Shown here piece by piece: positions 1 through 6,492 of a DNA stretch of 6,647 nt. Within the stretch, counting starts at the first letter, position 1. The number at the start of each line of letters is the position of its first letter. Source of the stretch: Paludibacteraceae bacterium (lineage in GTDB: Bacteria; Bacteroidota; Bacteroidia; Bacteroidales; Paludibacteraceae). Made by a program: the position numbers and the translations under genes. The DNA lies in the NCBI GenBank assembly GCA_017648235.1, contig JAGCIZ010000346.1, positions 1-6,647 of the forward strand, read 5' to 3'. Below the pieces are notes generated by a model. That model saw nothing but the letters and a program-made list of their open reading frames with translations. It did not search any database and was not told the DNA's origin.

Positions 1-177
1 CGACTTGCAATAATCGGGCGTAAACGACTGGTTGTTACAATAAGTACAACCTCCTGTCCCAATTTTTCCGTCTCTGTTAGGGCAAGAAAATCCTGCATTT
101 ATAGAAATTTTTTGAACTCGGCCATCAAATATCTTTTTCAGGATAGAAGCGTAGTCTTTGTAACGTTTTTCAATCAT
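1..177 (-). CDS. YhcC/TIGR01212-family radical SAM protein, N-terminal 59 codons (partial)
   Basis: I translated this from the minus strand: it starts at the ATG at 177-175 and stays open to the window edge, so only the N-terminus is seen. The protein begins MIEKRYKDYASILKK. It then reads NAGFSCPNRDG, followed by GTGGCTYCNN. The three cysteines C32, C44 and C47 (C-x11-C-x2-C) are the expected ligands of a radical SAM [4Fe-4S] cluster in the YhcC/TIGR01212 family, where the wide first spacing and the words 'CPNRDG' and 'GGC.YC' are characteristic. Full-length members are roughly 300 residues. They are predicted to cleave S-adenosylmethionine, and their physiological substrate is not well established as far as I know. 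The start overlaps the stop of the preceding secreted-protein gene in an ATGA tetranucleotide (177-174), which indicates translational coupling and places this as the last visible gene of the pheS operon. Confidence 0.88.
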   Translation of the reverse strand, partial: MIEKRYKDYASILKKIFDGRVQKISINAGFSCPNRDGKIGTGGCTYCNNQSFTPDYCKS

Positions 178-560
178 TCTAGATAAAATTCATAATCTGC
201 ACTTTCGCTAAAAAGATAAATGTTTGTCAATTGGTCATTCACAAAATTCAACACAATTTTCATCTCCAACGTCTCGGAACAATTTATAGATGTCTGACAT
301 TTTGAAACAAGCATCGAAGTATTATTTGAAAGTCTCTGAAAATCAATACTCTCAACACTCTGACAATCAAACTTTATTTTATCAATCATGATAAACATAT
401 CATCTTCAATAAGACAACAAATGCCCACCATTTTTTTTTCGTCAGTCTTTTTGGTTGCTTTGTCAAAAATGGAATAACCCGTAAGTGGGAGATAAAAATC
501 TTCCGAAAAAGCAGTAAGTGATAAACAAACTATTATTGCAACACAAATGATTCGTTTCAT
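174..560 (-). CDS. Small secreted hypothetical protein (128 aa)
   Basis: I do not recognise a family. The N-terminus MKRIICVAIIVCLSLTAFS is a textbook Sec signal: two basic residues, about 14 hydrophobic residues, then AFS before E20. Cleavage by signal peptidase I is likely near residue 19. I see no convincing lipobox: C12 lies inside the hydrophobic core and is followed by L and S, so a lipoprotein is less likely. The mature part (about 109 residues) looks like a beta-rich soluble domain, with alternating polar and hydrophobic strands and an acidic, aromatic C-terminus (ESADYEFYLE). It holds five cysteines: C48 and C49 as a pair, then C66, C88 and C94, which could form disulfides in the periplasm. 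Its ATG overlaps the lpxB stop (ATGA, 560-557), and its stop overlaps the radical SAM start (ATGA, 177-174), so it is coupled on both sides. A periplasmic or outer-membrane location is inferred; the function is unknown. Confidence 0.8.
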   Translation of the reverse strand: MKRIICVAIIVCLSLTAFSEDFYLPLTGYSIFDKATKKTDEKKMVGICCLIEDDMFIMIDKIKFDCQSVESIDFQRLSNNTSMLVSKCQTSINCSETLEMKIVLNFVNDQLTNIYLFSESADYEFYLE

Positions 561-1687
561 TTTTGTAGTTTTTCAACAATCAATTCTGCAGTTGTAGCAG
601 CGCAATTTTGATTACCAAGTTTATCAATAATATCTTCAAAACCAAGTTTTTGCTGACTTCTATAGTTTTTATCTAAAAGTATTTTCTGTAACTCTTGTTG
701 CAAACGTTCTTCAGTAAAAAGATGAGCAACAAGCTCCTTTACAACCTCTCTCGTCGCAATCAGATTCACCAATGAAACAAAAGGAACTCGAATAACAATT
801 TTCTTCAGCAAAGAAGCTAATCGTCCTCCAAAAACATGGTATACAACAACTTCTGGAGTTTTCAACAGGGCAGTTTCAAGAGTAGCTGTTCCGGAATTGA
901 CAATTGCTGCTTCTGCATTTTGTACTAAGTCAAATGTTTGATTAAAAACAACCGGGACATCGCAACCAAACTGATTGTAAAAATCAATAGAATAACTGGG
1001 AGCTCCAGCCACAACAAACTGAAAATCTGGAAAAAATTCCTTCATCTTTAACATTTTGGGCAGGCAACTCACAATTTCTTGTTTCCGACTTCCTGCCAAA
1101 AGTGCAATAATTGGTTTTTGGGAAGAGATGTTATTTTTTTCACAAAACTGAGATGGATTTCTAGGATTATTCTGTAAAAATTCTCGAACAGAATCCATCG
1201 TTGGATTTCCAACATAATGTATCGGATAATTATGCTTTTTATAAAAATCGACCTCAAAAGGGAGAATACAAAACATCTCGTCAACCAATTTTTTTATTGA
1301 CTTTATTCTGTATTCCTTCCATGCCCAAATTTTAGGAGAAATATAATAGAAGACTGGAACTTTTATTGTTTCTTTTACAAACTTTGCTATTCGCAAATTA
1401 AAACTCGGATAATCCACCAAAATAACAACATCAGGAGAAAAAGTAAGAATACTTTCTTTACAGATTTTTATATTAGAAAGCACTTTACGGATATTCAACA
1501 ATACATTTATAATACCCATAAAAGCCATATTTCTGTAATGCTGAACCATTGTTCCTCCTTGAGCGCGCATCAAATCTCCTCCAAGAAAACAAAACTCCGC
1601 ATTAGGATCCTTTTGCTTCAATTCTCGCATCAAATTCGAGGCATGCAAATCACCCGAAGCTTCTCCTGCTATTACAAAATACTTCAT
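557..1687 (-). CDS. lpxB: Lipid-A-disaccharide synthase LpxB
   Basis: This is a family GT19 glycosyltransferase. It condenses UDP-2,3-diacylglucosamine with lipid X (2,3-diacylglucosamine 1-phosphate) to form the beta-1,6 disaccharide precursor of lipid A, at the cytoplasmic face of the inner membrane. Visible LpxB motifs, numbered from the chosen start, are GEASGD at 8-13, VDYPSFN at 91-97 (D92 aligns with the conserved catalytic-region aspartate), YYISPKIWAW at 114-123, LLAGSRKQEI at 196-205, and NSGTATLE at 264-271 in the nucleotide-sugar site. At 376 residues it matches the usual length of about 380. I chose the ATG at 1687 rather than an in-frame ATG at 1708. The later one puts GEASGD at the family's normal distance from the N-terminus, and it follows the stop of the upstream membrane-protein gene by one base. 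The earlier one adds MLFVCCR and overlaps that gene. The 3' end overlaps the next gene in ATGA. Confidence 0.96.
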   Translation of the reverse strand: MKYFVIAGEASGDLHASNLMRELKQKDPNAEFCFLGGDLMRAQGGTMVQHYRNMAFMGIINVLLNIRKVLSNIKICKESILTFSPDVVILVDYPSFNLRIAKFVKETIKVPVFYYISPKIWAWKEYRIKSIKKLVDEMFCILPFEVDFYKKHNYPIHYVGNPTMDSVREFLQNNPRNPSQFCEKNNISSQKPIIALLAGSRKQEIVSCLPKMLKMKEFFPDFQFVVAGAPSYSIDFYNQFGCDVPVVFNQTFDLVQNAEAAIVNSGTATLETALLKTPEVVVYHVFGGRLASLLKKIVIRVPFVSLVNLIATREVVKELVAHLFTEERLQQELQKILLDKNYRSQQKLGFEDIIDKLGNQNCAATTAELIVEKLQK

Positions 1688-1688
1688 T

Positions 1689-1979
1689 CTACAACAAACA
1701 AATAGCAATTATGAAATAAATAAATGTACAAGACAATAAAGCACTACAAACTCGCCAATACTCTAACTTGTAAAAAATGTATAACCCAACTAAATTTGGG
1801 AAAATAGATATAATAAAGAGTTTGAAGAAAAAAACTCCATATTTCACCATATTTTCAAAAACAGATAAAAAATCGCTACCTGCTCGTTGTGCAAGCACCT
1901 CAATAAAAGTAGCTCCCATTAGTATAGGAAGTAGAATACCTCCTATTAAACCTATATAAAGCTTATTATAACGTTTCAT
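1689..1979 (-). CDS. Small integral membrane protein, hypothetical (96 aa)
   Basis: I do not recognise a named family. The protein has three hydrophobic segments, at about residues 7-29, 47-70 and 76-96, joined by short polar stretches. One is an acidic and polar loop around AQRAGSDFLSVFENMVK (30-46); another is a short KLEYWR turn (71-76). The last helix runs to the very C-terminus (IAICLL), so there is no soluble tail. Basic residues at the N-terminus (MKRYNK) favour an N-inside topology, with the 30-46 loop in the periplasm and the C-terminus outside. The gene begins 14 bp inside the 3' end of surE and ends one base before lpxB, so its translation is probably coupled to both. A small membrane protein between surE and lpxB is, from memory, a recurring arrangement in Bacteroidota, which would suggest an accessory role near lipid A synthesis. 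That link is inference from position only. Confidence 0.78.
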   Translation of the reverse strand: MKRYNKLYIGLIGGILLPILMGATFIEVLAQRAGSDFLSVFENMVKYGVFFFKLFIISIFPNLVGLYIFYKLEYWRVCSALLSCTFIYFIIAICLL

Positions 1980-2730
1980 ATCCGCTGTTTTTCAACTGAT
2001 CAAAAGCTTCATAATCAGTCAAATCAATACGTTGAGGGACTATGGAAATAAACCCATTTTTATGAGCCCATTCATCAGAACGAATGTCATCTTCACTTTT
2101 ACTTACAAAACTACCCGTAAGCCAAAAATATCTTTTCCCGTCAGGCTTATTGCGTTCGTCAAACTCTTCTGTCCACACTCCACTACCCTGACAACAAACT
2201 TTTATTCCTTTTATTTTTCCTAAAGGCGCATTCACGTTCAAACAAATACCTTTTTTTAATGGTTCGTTTAACACTTTCTCAATAATTGTTCTAAAATAAG
2301 GCAAACAAAAAGTAAAATCAATTGCCTTATTATCCGAACAGAAAGAAAAACCAACCGAAGAAATTCCTTGTATACAACCTTCAAAAACAGCTCCCATTGT
2401 ACCCGAATAAAGCACATTGATAGAAGAGTTTGAACCATGATTAATACCTGAAAGAATCAAATCCGGTTCTCTATCGAGAATCTTATTTAATGCTAATTTA
2501 ACGCAATCTGTTGGAGTTCCAGAGCAAGCAAATATGTCAAGATTTGGTTCTTCGTGCAACTTTTGACAGTAAATAGGAAGTTCTACCGTAATAGCATTTG
2601 ACTGACCAGACCGAGCTCCATCTGGTGCTACAACTACTACTCGACCAAACTCTTTTGCCAATTCAGTTAGAAGTTTTATTCCAACTGCACCAACTCCATC
2701 ATCGTTAGTTATAAGAATAAGTTTCTCCAT
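1966..2730 (-). CDS. surE: 5'/3'-nucleotidase SurE
   Basis: SurE is a metal-dependent (Mn2+ or Mg2+) phosphatase of nucleoside 5'- and 3'-monophosphates, found in the cytoplasm. In E. coli it is tied to stationary-phase survival. The metal site is clear: the N-terminal ILITNDDG contains D10 and D11. These are followed by S41 in ARSGQSNAIT (37-46) and by N97 in LSGINHGSN (93-101). They correspond to the four classical ligands (D8, D9, S39 and N92 of the E. coli protein). CSGTPTDCVKLAL (69-81) and the YSGTMGAVFEG segment (108-118) are further family signatures. The length of 254 residues matches the usual 250 or so. The last 14 bp overlap the start of the small membrane-protein gene, and gldF ends 5 bp upstream. 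In the operon it sits between envelope genes although it is not itself an envelope enzyme. Confidence 0.96.
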   Translation of the reverse strand: MEKLILITNDDGVGAVGIKLLTELAKEFGRVVVVAPDGARSGQSNAITVELPIYCQKLHEEPNLDIFACSGTPTDCVKLALNKILDREPDLILSGINHGSNSSINVLYSGTMGAVFEGCIQGISSVGFSFCSDNKAIDFTFCLPYFRTIIEKVLNEPLKKGICLNVNAPLGKIKGIKVCCQGSGVWTEEFDERNKPDGKRYFWLTGSFVSKSEDDIRSDEWAHKNGFISIVPQRIDLTDYEAFDQLKNSGYETL

Positions 2731-2735
2731 AATTC

Positions 2736-3458
2736 TTAATCACTTATTTTCAACCAAGTAAAAATCAAAAATATTGTAGGAACTGATAAAAAATAACACA
2801 CATCTCTACTATCCAATACCCCACGACTCATCGAAACATAGTGAGCATCTATTCCTAAAGAAGAAATAATCTGCGATAAGTTGCCAGATGCAAAAACAGA
2901 TGAAAGAAGTTCAAATCCATAAAAAAATGAAAAACACAGCGTAACTGCAACAACAAAAGCAATAAGCTGATTTTTGCTTAACGAAGAAGAAAAGACTCCT
3001 ATGGCAACATAAGCAATTGCCAAAAACACCAGTCCAATAAAAGAACCCCAAAAAGCACCAACATCTACATTTCCAACAGGTTCTGCTAATAGAATTACTG
3101 ATATATACCAAACGATTGTCGGGAGTAGAGCTATCAGCATAAGAGTCAGTCCTGCCAAATATTTAGAAAAAATTATTGAAAATTTTCTAATTGGTTTGGT
3201 GAAAAGAAGTTCAATTGTTCCTTTGTCTTTTTCATCAGCAAAAAGCTGCATAGTAACAGCGGGTGTAAGAAATAGATACAACCAAGGAGCTAATACAAAG
3301 AATCCATCAAGGTTTGCATATCCAGAATCCAAAACGTTGTACTCTCCCGGAAATATCCACAAAAAAAGTCCCGTAATAAGCAAAAAAATAGCTATTACAA
3401 CATAACCCACAGGTGAGGCAAAAAAACGACTTATTTCTTTCTTGTAAAGTGTAAACAT
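2736..3458 (-). CDS. gldF: GldF-like ABC-2 transporter permease
   Basis: This is a membrane subunit of an ABC-2 type transporter. In Flavobacterium, GldF works with GldG and the ATPase GldA and was identified by its effect on gliding; homologues are also found in non-gliding Bacteroidota. Residues 1-14 (MFTLYKKEISRFFA) form the typical cytoplasmic amphipathic start. Six hydrophobic segments follow, at about 16-36, 53-72, 98-125, 135-157, 163-188 and 217-236. The cytoplasmic motif DEKDKGTIELLFTKPI (75-90) is characteristic of this permease group. I chose the ATG at 3458. The reading frame stays open to 3611, but those 51 extra codons lie inside the 3' end of the ABC exporter gene, read in another frame, and give a cysteine-rich, non-permease sequence. 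The chosen start gives 240 residues, the usual GldF size, and leaves a 10 bp A-rich gap after the exporter stop. No gldG follows; surE comes next. Confidence 0.9.
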   Translation of the reverse strand: MFTLYKKEISRFFASPVGYVVIAIFLLITGLFLWIFPGEYNVLDSGYANLDGFFVLAPWLYLFLTPAVTMQLFADEKDKGTIELLFTKPIRKFSIIFSKYLAGLTLMLIALLPTIVWYISVILLAEPVGNVDVGAFWGSFIGLVFLAIAYVAIGVFSSSLSKNQLIAFVVAVTLCFSFFYGFELLSSVFASGNLSQIISSLGIDAHYVSMSRGVLDSRDVCYFLSVPTIFLIFTWLKISD

Positions 3459-3468
3459 CTTTGTTTTT

Positions 3469-5310
3469 TTAGAACGATTGCATATCACACAAACGTTTGT
3501 AATATCCATCTTGGTTAAGCAAATCCTGATGTTTGCCACGCTCCACAATTTCTCCTTCGTAAAGCACACAAATTTCATCTGCTTTTTGGATGGTTGAAAG
3601 ACGATGTGCAACTACTAAAGTTGTTCTATTTTTCATTAAATTTTCCAAAGCTTCTTGTACTAATTTTTCCGACTCAGTATCAAGTGCAGATGTTGCCTCA
3701 TCTAGAATGAGAATAGGAGGGTTTTTAAGTATCGCACGTGCAATACTCAATCGCTGACGTTGTCCGCCAGAAAGTTTACTTCCTCTATCACCAATGGTTG
3801 TTTCATACCCATTTTCGGTAGCCATAATAAAATCATGAGCATTTGCCGTTTTAGCAGCAGCAATAACATCTTCCATTGTTGCATTTTCTACTCCAAAAGA
3901 GATATTGTTAAAAAACGTATCGTTGAAAAGAATTGCTTCTTGATTTACATTTCCCATCAAATTTCGTATATCCTTCAATCTCAAGTTTTTAACATTCACA
4001 CCATCAATAGTCAACTCACCTTTTTCTACATCGTAGAAACGAGGCAAAAGATCAACCAAAGTTGATTTTCCTGAGCCAGATTGTCCAACAAAAGCAATAG
4101 TTTTTCCTTTTTCTATTGTCAAATTGATATTTTTCAAAACCCATTTTTCTGCATAACGAAAAGATACGTTTTTATACTCAATTTTATCTTCAAAATCAAA
4201 ATTCAAACGCTCAGGGCAAAAGGTTTCTACAATACTTTCTTTCGCGTCTAAAATTCTGTCAATTCTCTCAAGCGAAGCCAAACCCTTTTGGATACTATAA
4301 CTTGCACGCGAAAGTTCTTTTGCAGGATTTATCACACTATAAAAAATTACCAAATAATAGATAAATGATGGTGCAGAAATTGAACTATTGTTGTTAAGAA
4401 TAAGAGACCCTCCATACCATAAAACAATAGCAATAACCACTGTTCCAAGAAACTCACTCATAGGGTGAGCCAGCGCATGACGACGATTGATTCTATTAAA
4501 CGTTTTTCGTATTTTCTCGTTAAGTAGAGAGAAACGTTGATTTATTTTCTTTTCTGCATTAAAAGCTTTGACAATACGTAATCCGCCAAGTGTTTCCTCA
4601 ATTTGAGAGAGCAATTCTCCTGTTTGCTCTTGACCTTCAGTCGATTTTTTCTTCAAAGATGAACCTATTTTACCAATAAAATATCCACAAACAGGAAGTA
4701 GCACTAATACAAAAAAAGTAAGCTGCCAACTCATAACAAGCATCGTTGCCAAATAGACAATAATCATTATGGGATTCTTAAAAATCGTATCCAGCGAACT
4801 CATGATTGAAACTTCTACTTCATTTACATCGCTTGTCATTCTCGACATAATATCACCTTTCCGCTCTTCCGAGAAAAATCCAATAGGCAGAGAAAGTATT
4901 TTTTTGTAAAGTTGATTTCTTAAATCGCGCAATACACCTGTACGAATCGGAATCATAAAAAATGACCCCAAAAAGGAAGTTCCTGTTTTGAAAAATGTCA
5001 TAACAATAAGGAACACACCAAGTAAAAAGAGTGTAAAACCAGCCCCTTTGAAAAGAATAATTTGACCTATGTAATAAAAAACATTGTTTTTAAGTGCCGA
5101 AGCAATATGTGTAAAACTATCATTCCAAGTCCAATCCACATGCAATACTGCATCAGTATTTATACCAAATAAAATTTGCAGAATTGGAATAATTGATGCA
5201 AAAGAGAACAACGTAAAAATCGTTGACAAAGCATGAAAAGTTATATTCAAGAAAATATATTTCTTGTAAGGATAGGCAAAACGCTTCAGTAACTTAAACA
5301 ACTTATGCAT
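3469..5310 (-). CDS. MsbA-like ABC exporter (fused permease and ATPase)
   Basis: This is a type I half-transporter that would act as a homodimer in the inner membrane. The membrane domain (about 1-350) has candidate helices near 20-48, 84-110, 180-196, 197-215, 286-305 and 313-332. The ATPase domain (about 375-613) is complete: A-loop Y386, Walker A GQSGSGKST (409-417), Q-loop Q457, signature LSGGQ (513-517), Walker B ILILDEA (533-539) with catalytic E538, D-loop SALD (541-544) and H-loop H569. All catalytic residues are present, so it should be active. Many Bacteroidota relatives are annotated MsbA, the flippase that moves lipid A core to the outer leaflet. The presence of lpxB four genes downstream supports that role, but close relatives carry drugs or other lipids, so I leave the symbol empty. 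At 613 residues it is about 30 longer than E. coli MsbA, with a longer stretch between helices 1 and 2. It starts 6 bp after pheS. Confidence 0.93.
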   Translation of the reverse strand: MHKLFKLLKRFAYPYKKYIFLNITFHALSTIFTLFSFASIIPILQILFGINTDAVLHVDWTWNDSFTHIASALKNNVFYYIGQIILFKGAGFTLFLLGVFLIVMTFFKTGTSFLGSFFMIPIRTGVLRDLRNQLYKKILSLPIGFFSEERKGDIMSRMTSDVNEVEVSIMSSLDTIFKNPIMIIVYLATMLVMSWQLTFFVLVLLPVCGYFIGKIGSSLKKKSTEGQEQTGELLSQIEETLGGLRIVKAFNAEKKINQRFSLLNEKIRKTFNRINRRHALAHPMSEFLGTVVIAIVLWYGGSLILNNNSSISAPSFIYYLVIFYSVINPAKELSRASYSIQKGLASLERIDRILDAKESIVETFCPERLNFDFEDKIEYKNVSFRYAEKWVLKNINLTIEKGKTIAFVGQSGSGKSTLVDLLPRFYDVEKGELTIDGVNVKNLRLKDIRNLMGNVNQEAILFNDTFFNNISFGVENATMEDVIAAAKTANAHDFIMATENGYETTIGDRGSKLSGGQRQRLSIARAILKNPPILILDEATSALDTESEKLVQEALENLMKNRTTLVVAHRLSTIQKADEICVLYEGEIVERGKHQDLLNQDGYYKRLCDMQSF

Positions 5311-5316
5311 AAAAGG

Positions 5317-6339
5317 TTAAAAACTTTCTTTGAACTGATCTAAAAATCTAACGTCGTTTTCAGAAAACATTCTTAAATCTTTTACTCTATACTTTAAGTT
5401 TGTGATACGCTCCACTCCCATACCAAAAGCATAACCTGTATATTTTTTAGAATCTATTCCGCATGACTCCAGAACATTAGGGTCAACCATTCCACAACCA
5501 AGTATTTCAACCCAGCCTGTATTTTTACAAAATGGGCAACCTTTTCCACCACATATGTGGCAAGAAATATCCATCTCAGCACTTGGCTCTGTAAATGGAA
5601 AATAAGAAGGACGCAAACGAATTTGAGTGTGTTCTCCAAACATCTCTTTAGCAAAATAAAGCAATGCTTGTTTCAAATCTGCAAACGAAACGTTTTCATC
5701 AATATAAAGTCCTTCTACTTGATGAAAGAAGCAATGCGCACGATAAGAAATAGCCTCGTTACGATAAACACGCCCTGGACAAAGCACTCTAATTGGAGGT
5801 TTTTGTTCCGTCATTACACGAGTTTGAACGCTAGAAGTATGTGTTCTCAGCAAAATATCTGGCATTTTCTCAATAAAGAACGTATCTTGCATATCTCGCG
5901 CAGGATGTTCAGGAGGAAAATTTAAAGCTTCAAAAACATGCCAATCATCCTCAACTTCAGGACCTTCGGCTACGGTAAACCCTAAACGAGAAAAAATCTC
6001 AATAATCTGACCTTTAACGATAGAAAGCGGATGACGAGTTCCTAAAGCAATTGGGTCGCCCGGACGAGTCAAATCTTCATTATCACAAGAAGACTGAACT
6101 TGATTAAACGCTTCTTTTAAATCATTTATTTTATTTTGAGCCTTTTCGCGAAGCTGATTCAACATTTGTCCAATTTCTCTTTTTTGCTCATTCGGCACAC
6201 TTCTGAAATCATTAAACAAAGTTGTAATCTCACCTTTTTTACTCAAATATTTGATTCGCAAATTTTCAACATCTTCCTTCGAATTCGCAGTCAAACCTTC
6301 AATAACTTCTAACAAAGAGTTTATTTTTTCTTTCATCAT
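5317..6339 (-). CDS. pheS: Phenylalanyl-tRNA synthetase alpha subunit
   Basis: PheS is the catalytic subunit of the cytoplasmic (alpha-beta)2 class II synthetase that attaches phenylalanine to tRNA-Phe; the partner pheT is not in this window. Residues 1-85 form the charged helical N-terminal arm that contacts tRNA. The class II core follows: motif 1 region from HPLSIVKGQI (103-112) to FTVAEGPEVE, motif 2 with CPGRVYRNE (187-195) and HCFFHQVEG (202-210), and motif 3 with YAFGMGVER (303-311). A304 corresponds to the alanine that sets the size of the amino-acid pocket (A294 in E. coli). A CxxC-x4-CxxC group (C260, C263, C268, C271) lies between EPSAEMD and the GCGMVDPNV segment; E. coli PheS lacks it, but many other bacterial PheS proteins have it. 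The length of 340 is normal. Two adjacent ATGs (6339 and 6336) are possible starts; the choice changes one residue. It is the first gene of the operon. Confidence 0.97.
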   Translation of the reverse strand: MMKEKINSLLEVIEGLTANSKEDVENLRIKYLSKKGEITTLFNDFRSVPNEQKREIGQMLNQLREKAQNKINDLKEAFNQVQSSCDNEDLTRPGDPIALGTRHPLSIVKGQIIEIFSRLGFTVAEGPEVEDDWHVFEALNFPPEHPARDMQDTFFIEKMPDILLRTHTSSVQTRVMTEQKPPIRVLCPGRVYRNEAISYRAHCFFHQVEGLYIDENVSFADLKQALLYFAKEMFGEHTQIRLRPSYFPFTEPSAEMDISCHICGGKGCPFCKNTGWVEILGCGMVDPNVLESCGIDSKKYTGYAFGMGVERITNLKYRVKDLRMFSENDVRFLDQFKESF

Positions 6340-6362
6340 CTAATGCTTTTACATATAGTTTG

Positions 6363-6393
6363 CAAAAATAATGAAAAAGTTTACGAGAACAAC
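6363..6393 (-). promoter_or_regulatory. Putative Bacteroidota-type promoter for the pheS operon
   Basis: Read on the minus strand, the -7 box TATTTTTG (6370-6363) fits the Bacteroidota consensus TAnnTTTG exactly. A GTTG element at 6393-6390 lies upstream with a 19 bp gap, which suits the -33 TTG/TTTG element of this phylum. Transcription would start near 6357, leaving a leader of under 20 nt before the pheS ATG. A leader that short leaves no room for a T-box, attenuator or Phe-rich leader peptide from this promoter. The call rests on motif match and position only. Confidence 0.5.
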
Positions 6394-6403
6394 AGAAATA
6401 AAA

Positions 6404-6423
6404 CCCAAAACCAAACCAAATCC
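6404..6423 (-). other. G-tract cluster in the divergent promoter region
   Basis: The plus strand here is only A and C apart from one T; the minus strand therefore carries four short G runs, at 6422-6423, 6416-6417, 6411-6412 and 6404-6406. T-rich loops of 4, 3 and 4 nt separate them. This spacing permits a two-tetrad G-quadruplex, or simply marks a degenerate short repeat built on GGTTT. It lies about 10 bp upstream of the proposed pheS -33 element and about 15 bp upstream of the divergent gene's -33 element. Two-tetrad structures are often weak in DNA, so a functional role is speculative. Confidence 0.3.
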
Positions 6424-6437
6424 TGCTTTTATGTTTT

Positions 6438-6472
6438 TTTGATACAAAACTCACAACTTATAGTTATCTTTG
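6438..6472 (+). promoter_or_regulatory. Putative Bacteroidota-type promoter for the divergent plus-strand gene
   Basis: A perfect TAnnTTTG -7 box (TATCTTTG, 6465-6472) is preceded by TTTG at 6438-6441, at the end of a T-tract. The gap is 23 bp, slightly longer than typical. The -7 box ends 20 bp before the ATG at 6493, so transcription would start near 6478 with a leader of about 15 nt. It faces away from the pheS promoter, and the two -33 elements are about 45 bp apart, so the spacer holds a compact divergent promoter pair. Confidence 0.5.
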
Positions 6473-6492
6473 TGGCAGAAAAATATGTAAAT

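Noticed and set aside
1688..1708. Upstream ATG for lpxB adding seven residues (MLFVCCR)
   Set aside because: It overlaps the small membrane-protein gene and displaces the GEASGD motif from its usual position; the ATG at 1687 fits the family better.
3459..3611. N-terminal extension of gldF by 51 codons from an upstream ATG
   Set aside because: It lies within the end of the exporter gene in another frame, adds a cysteine-rich sequence unlike any permease, and would make the protein longer than GldF normally is.
3760..4065. 101-codon plus-strand open frame opposite the ATPase domain of the exporter
   Set aside because: It is antisense to the nucleotide-binding motifs; the open frame is explained by the codon composition of the real gene.
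5557..5925. 122-codon plus-strand open frame opposite pheS
   Set aside because: It is antisense to strongly conserved pheS motifs, has no promoter or leader signal, and its translation has no recognisable domain. It is a shadow frame.
6340..6363. Attenuator or T-box leader controlling pheS
   Set aside because: The leader from the proposed promoter is under 20 nt, and the spacer has no Phe-rich leader peptide, T-box-like element or terminator hairpin.
6354..6465. Repeated TATAGTT at 6354-6360 and 6459-6465, and a small AACT-TAT-AGTT inverted repeat at 6455-6465
   Set aside because: Seven-base matches and a 4 bp stem are expected by chance in AT-rich DNA; there is no sign of an operator or terminator.
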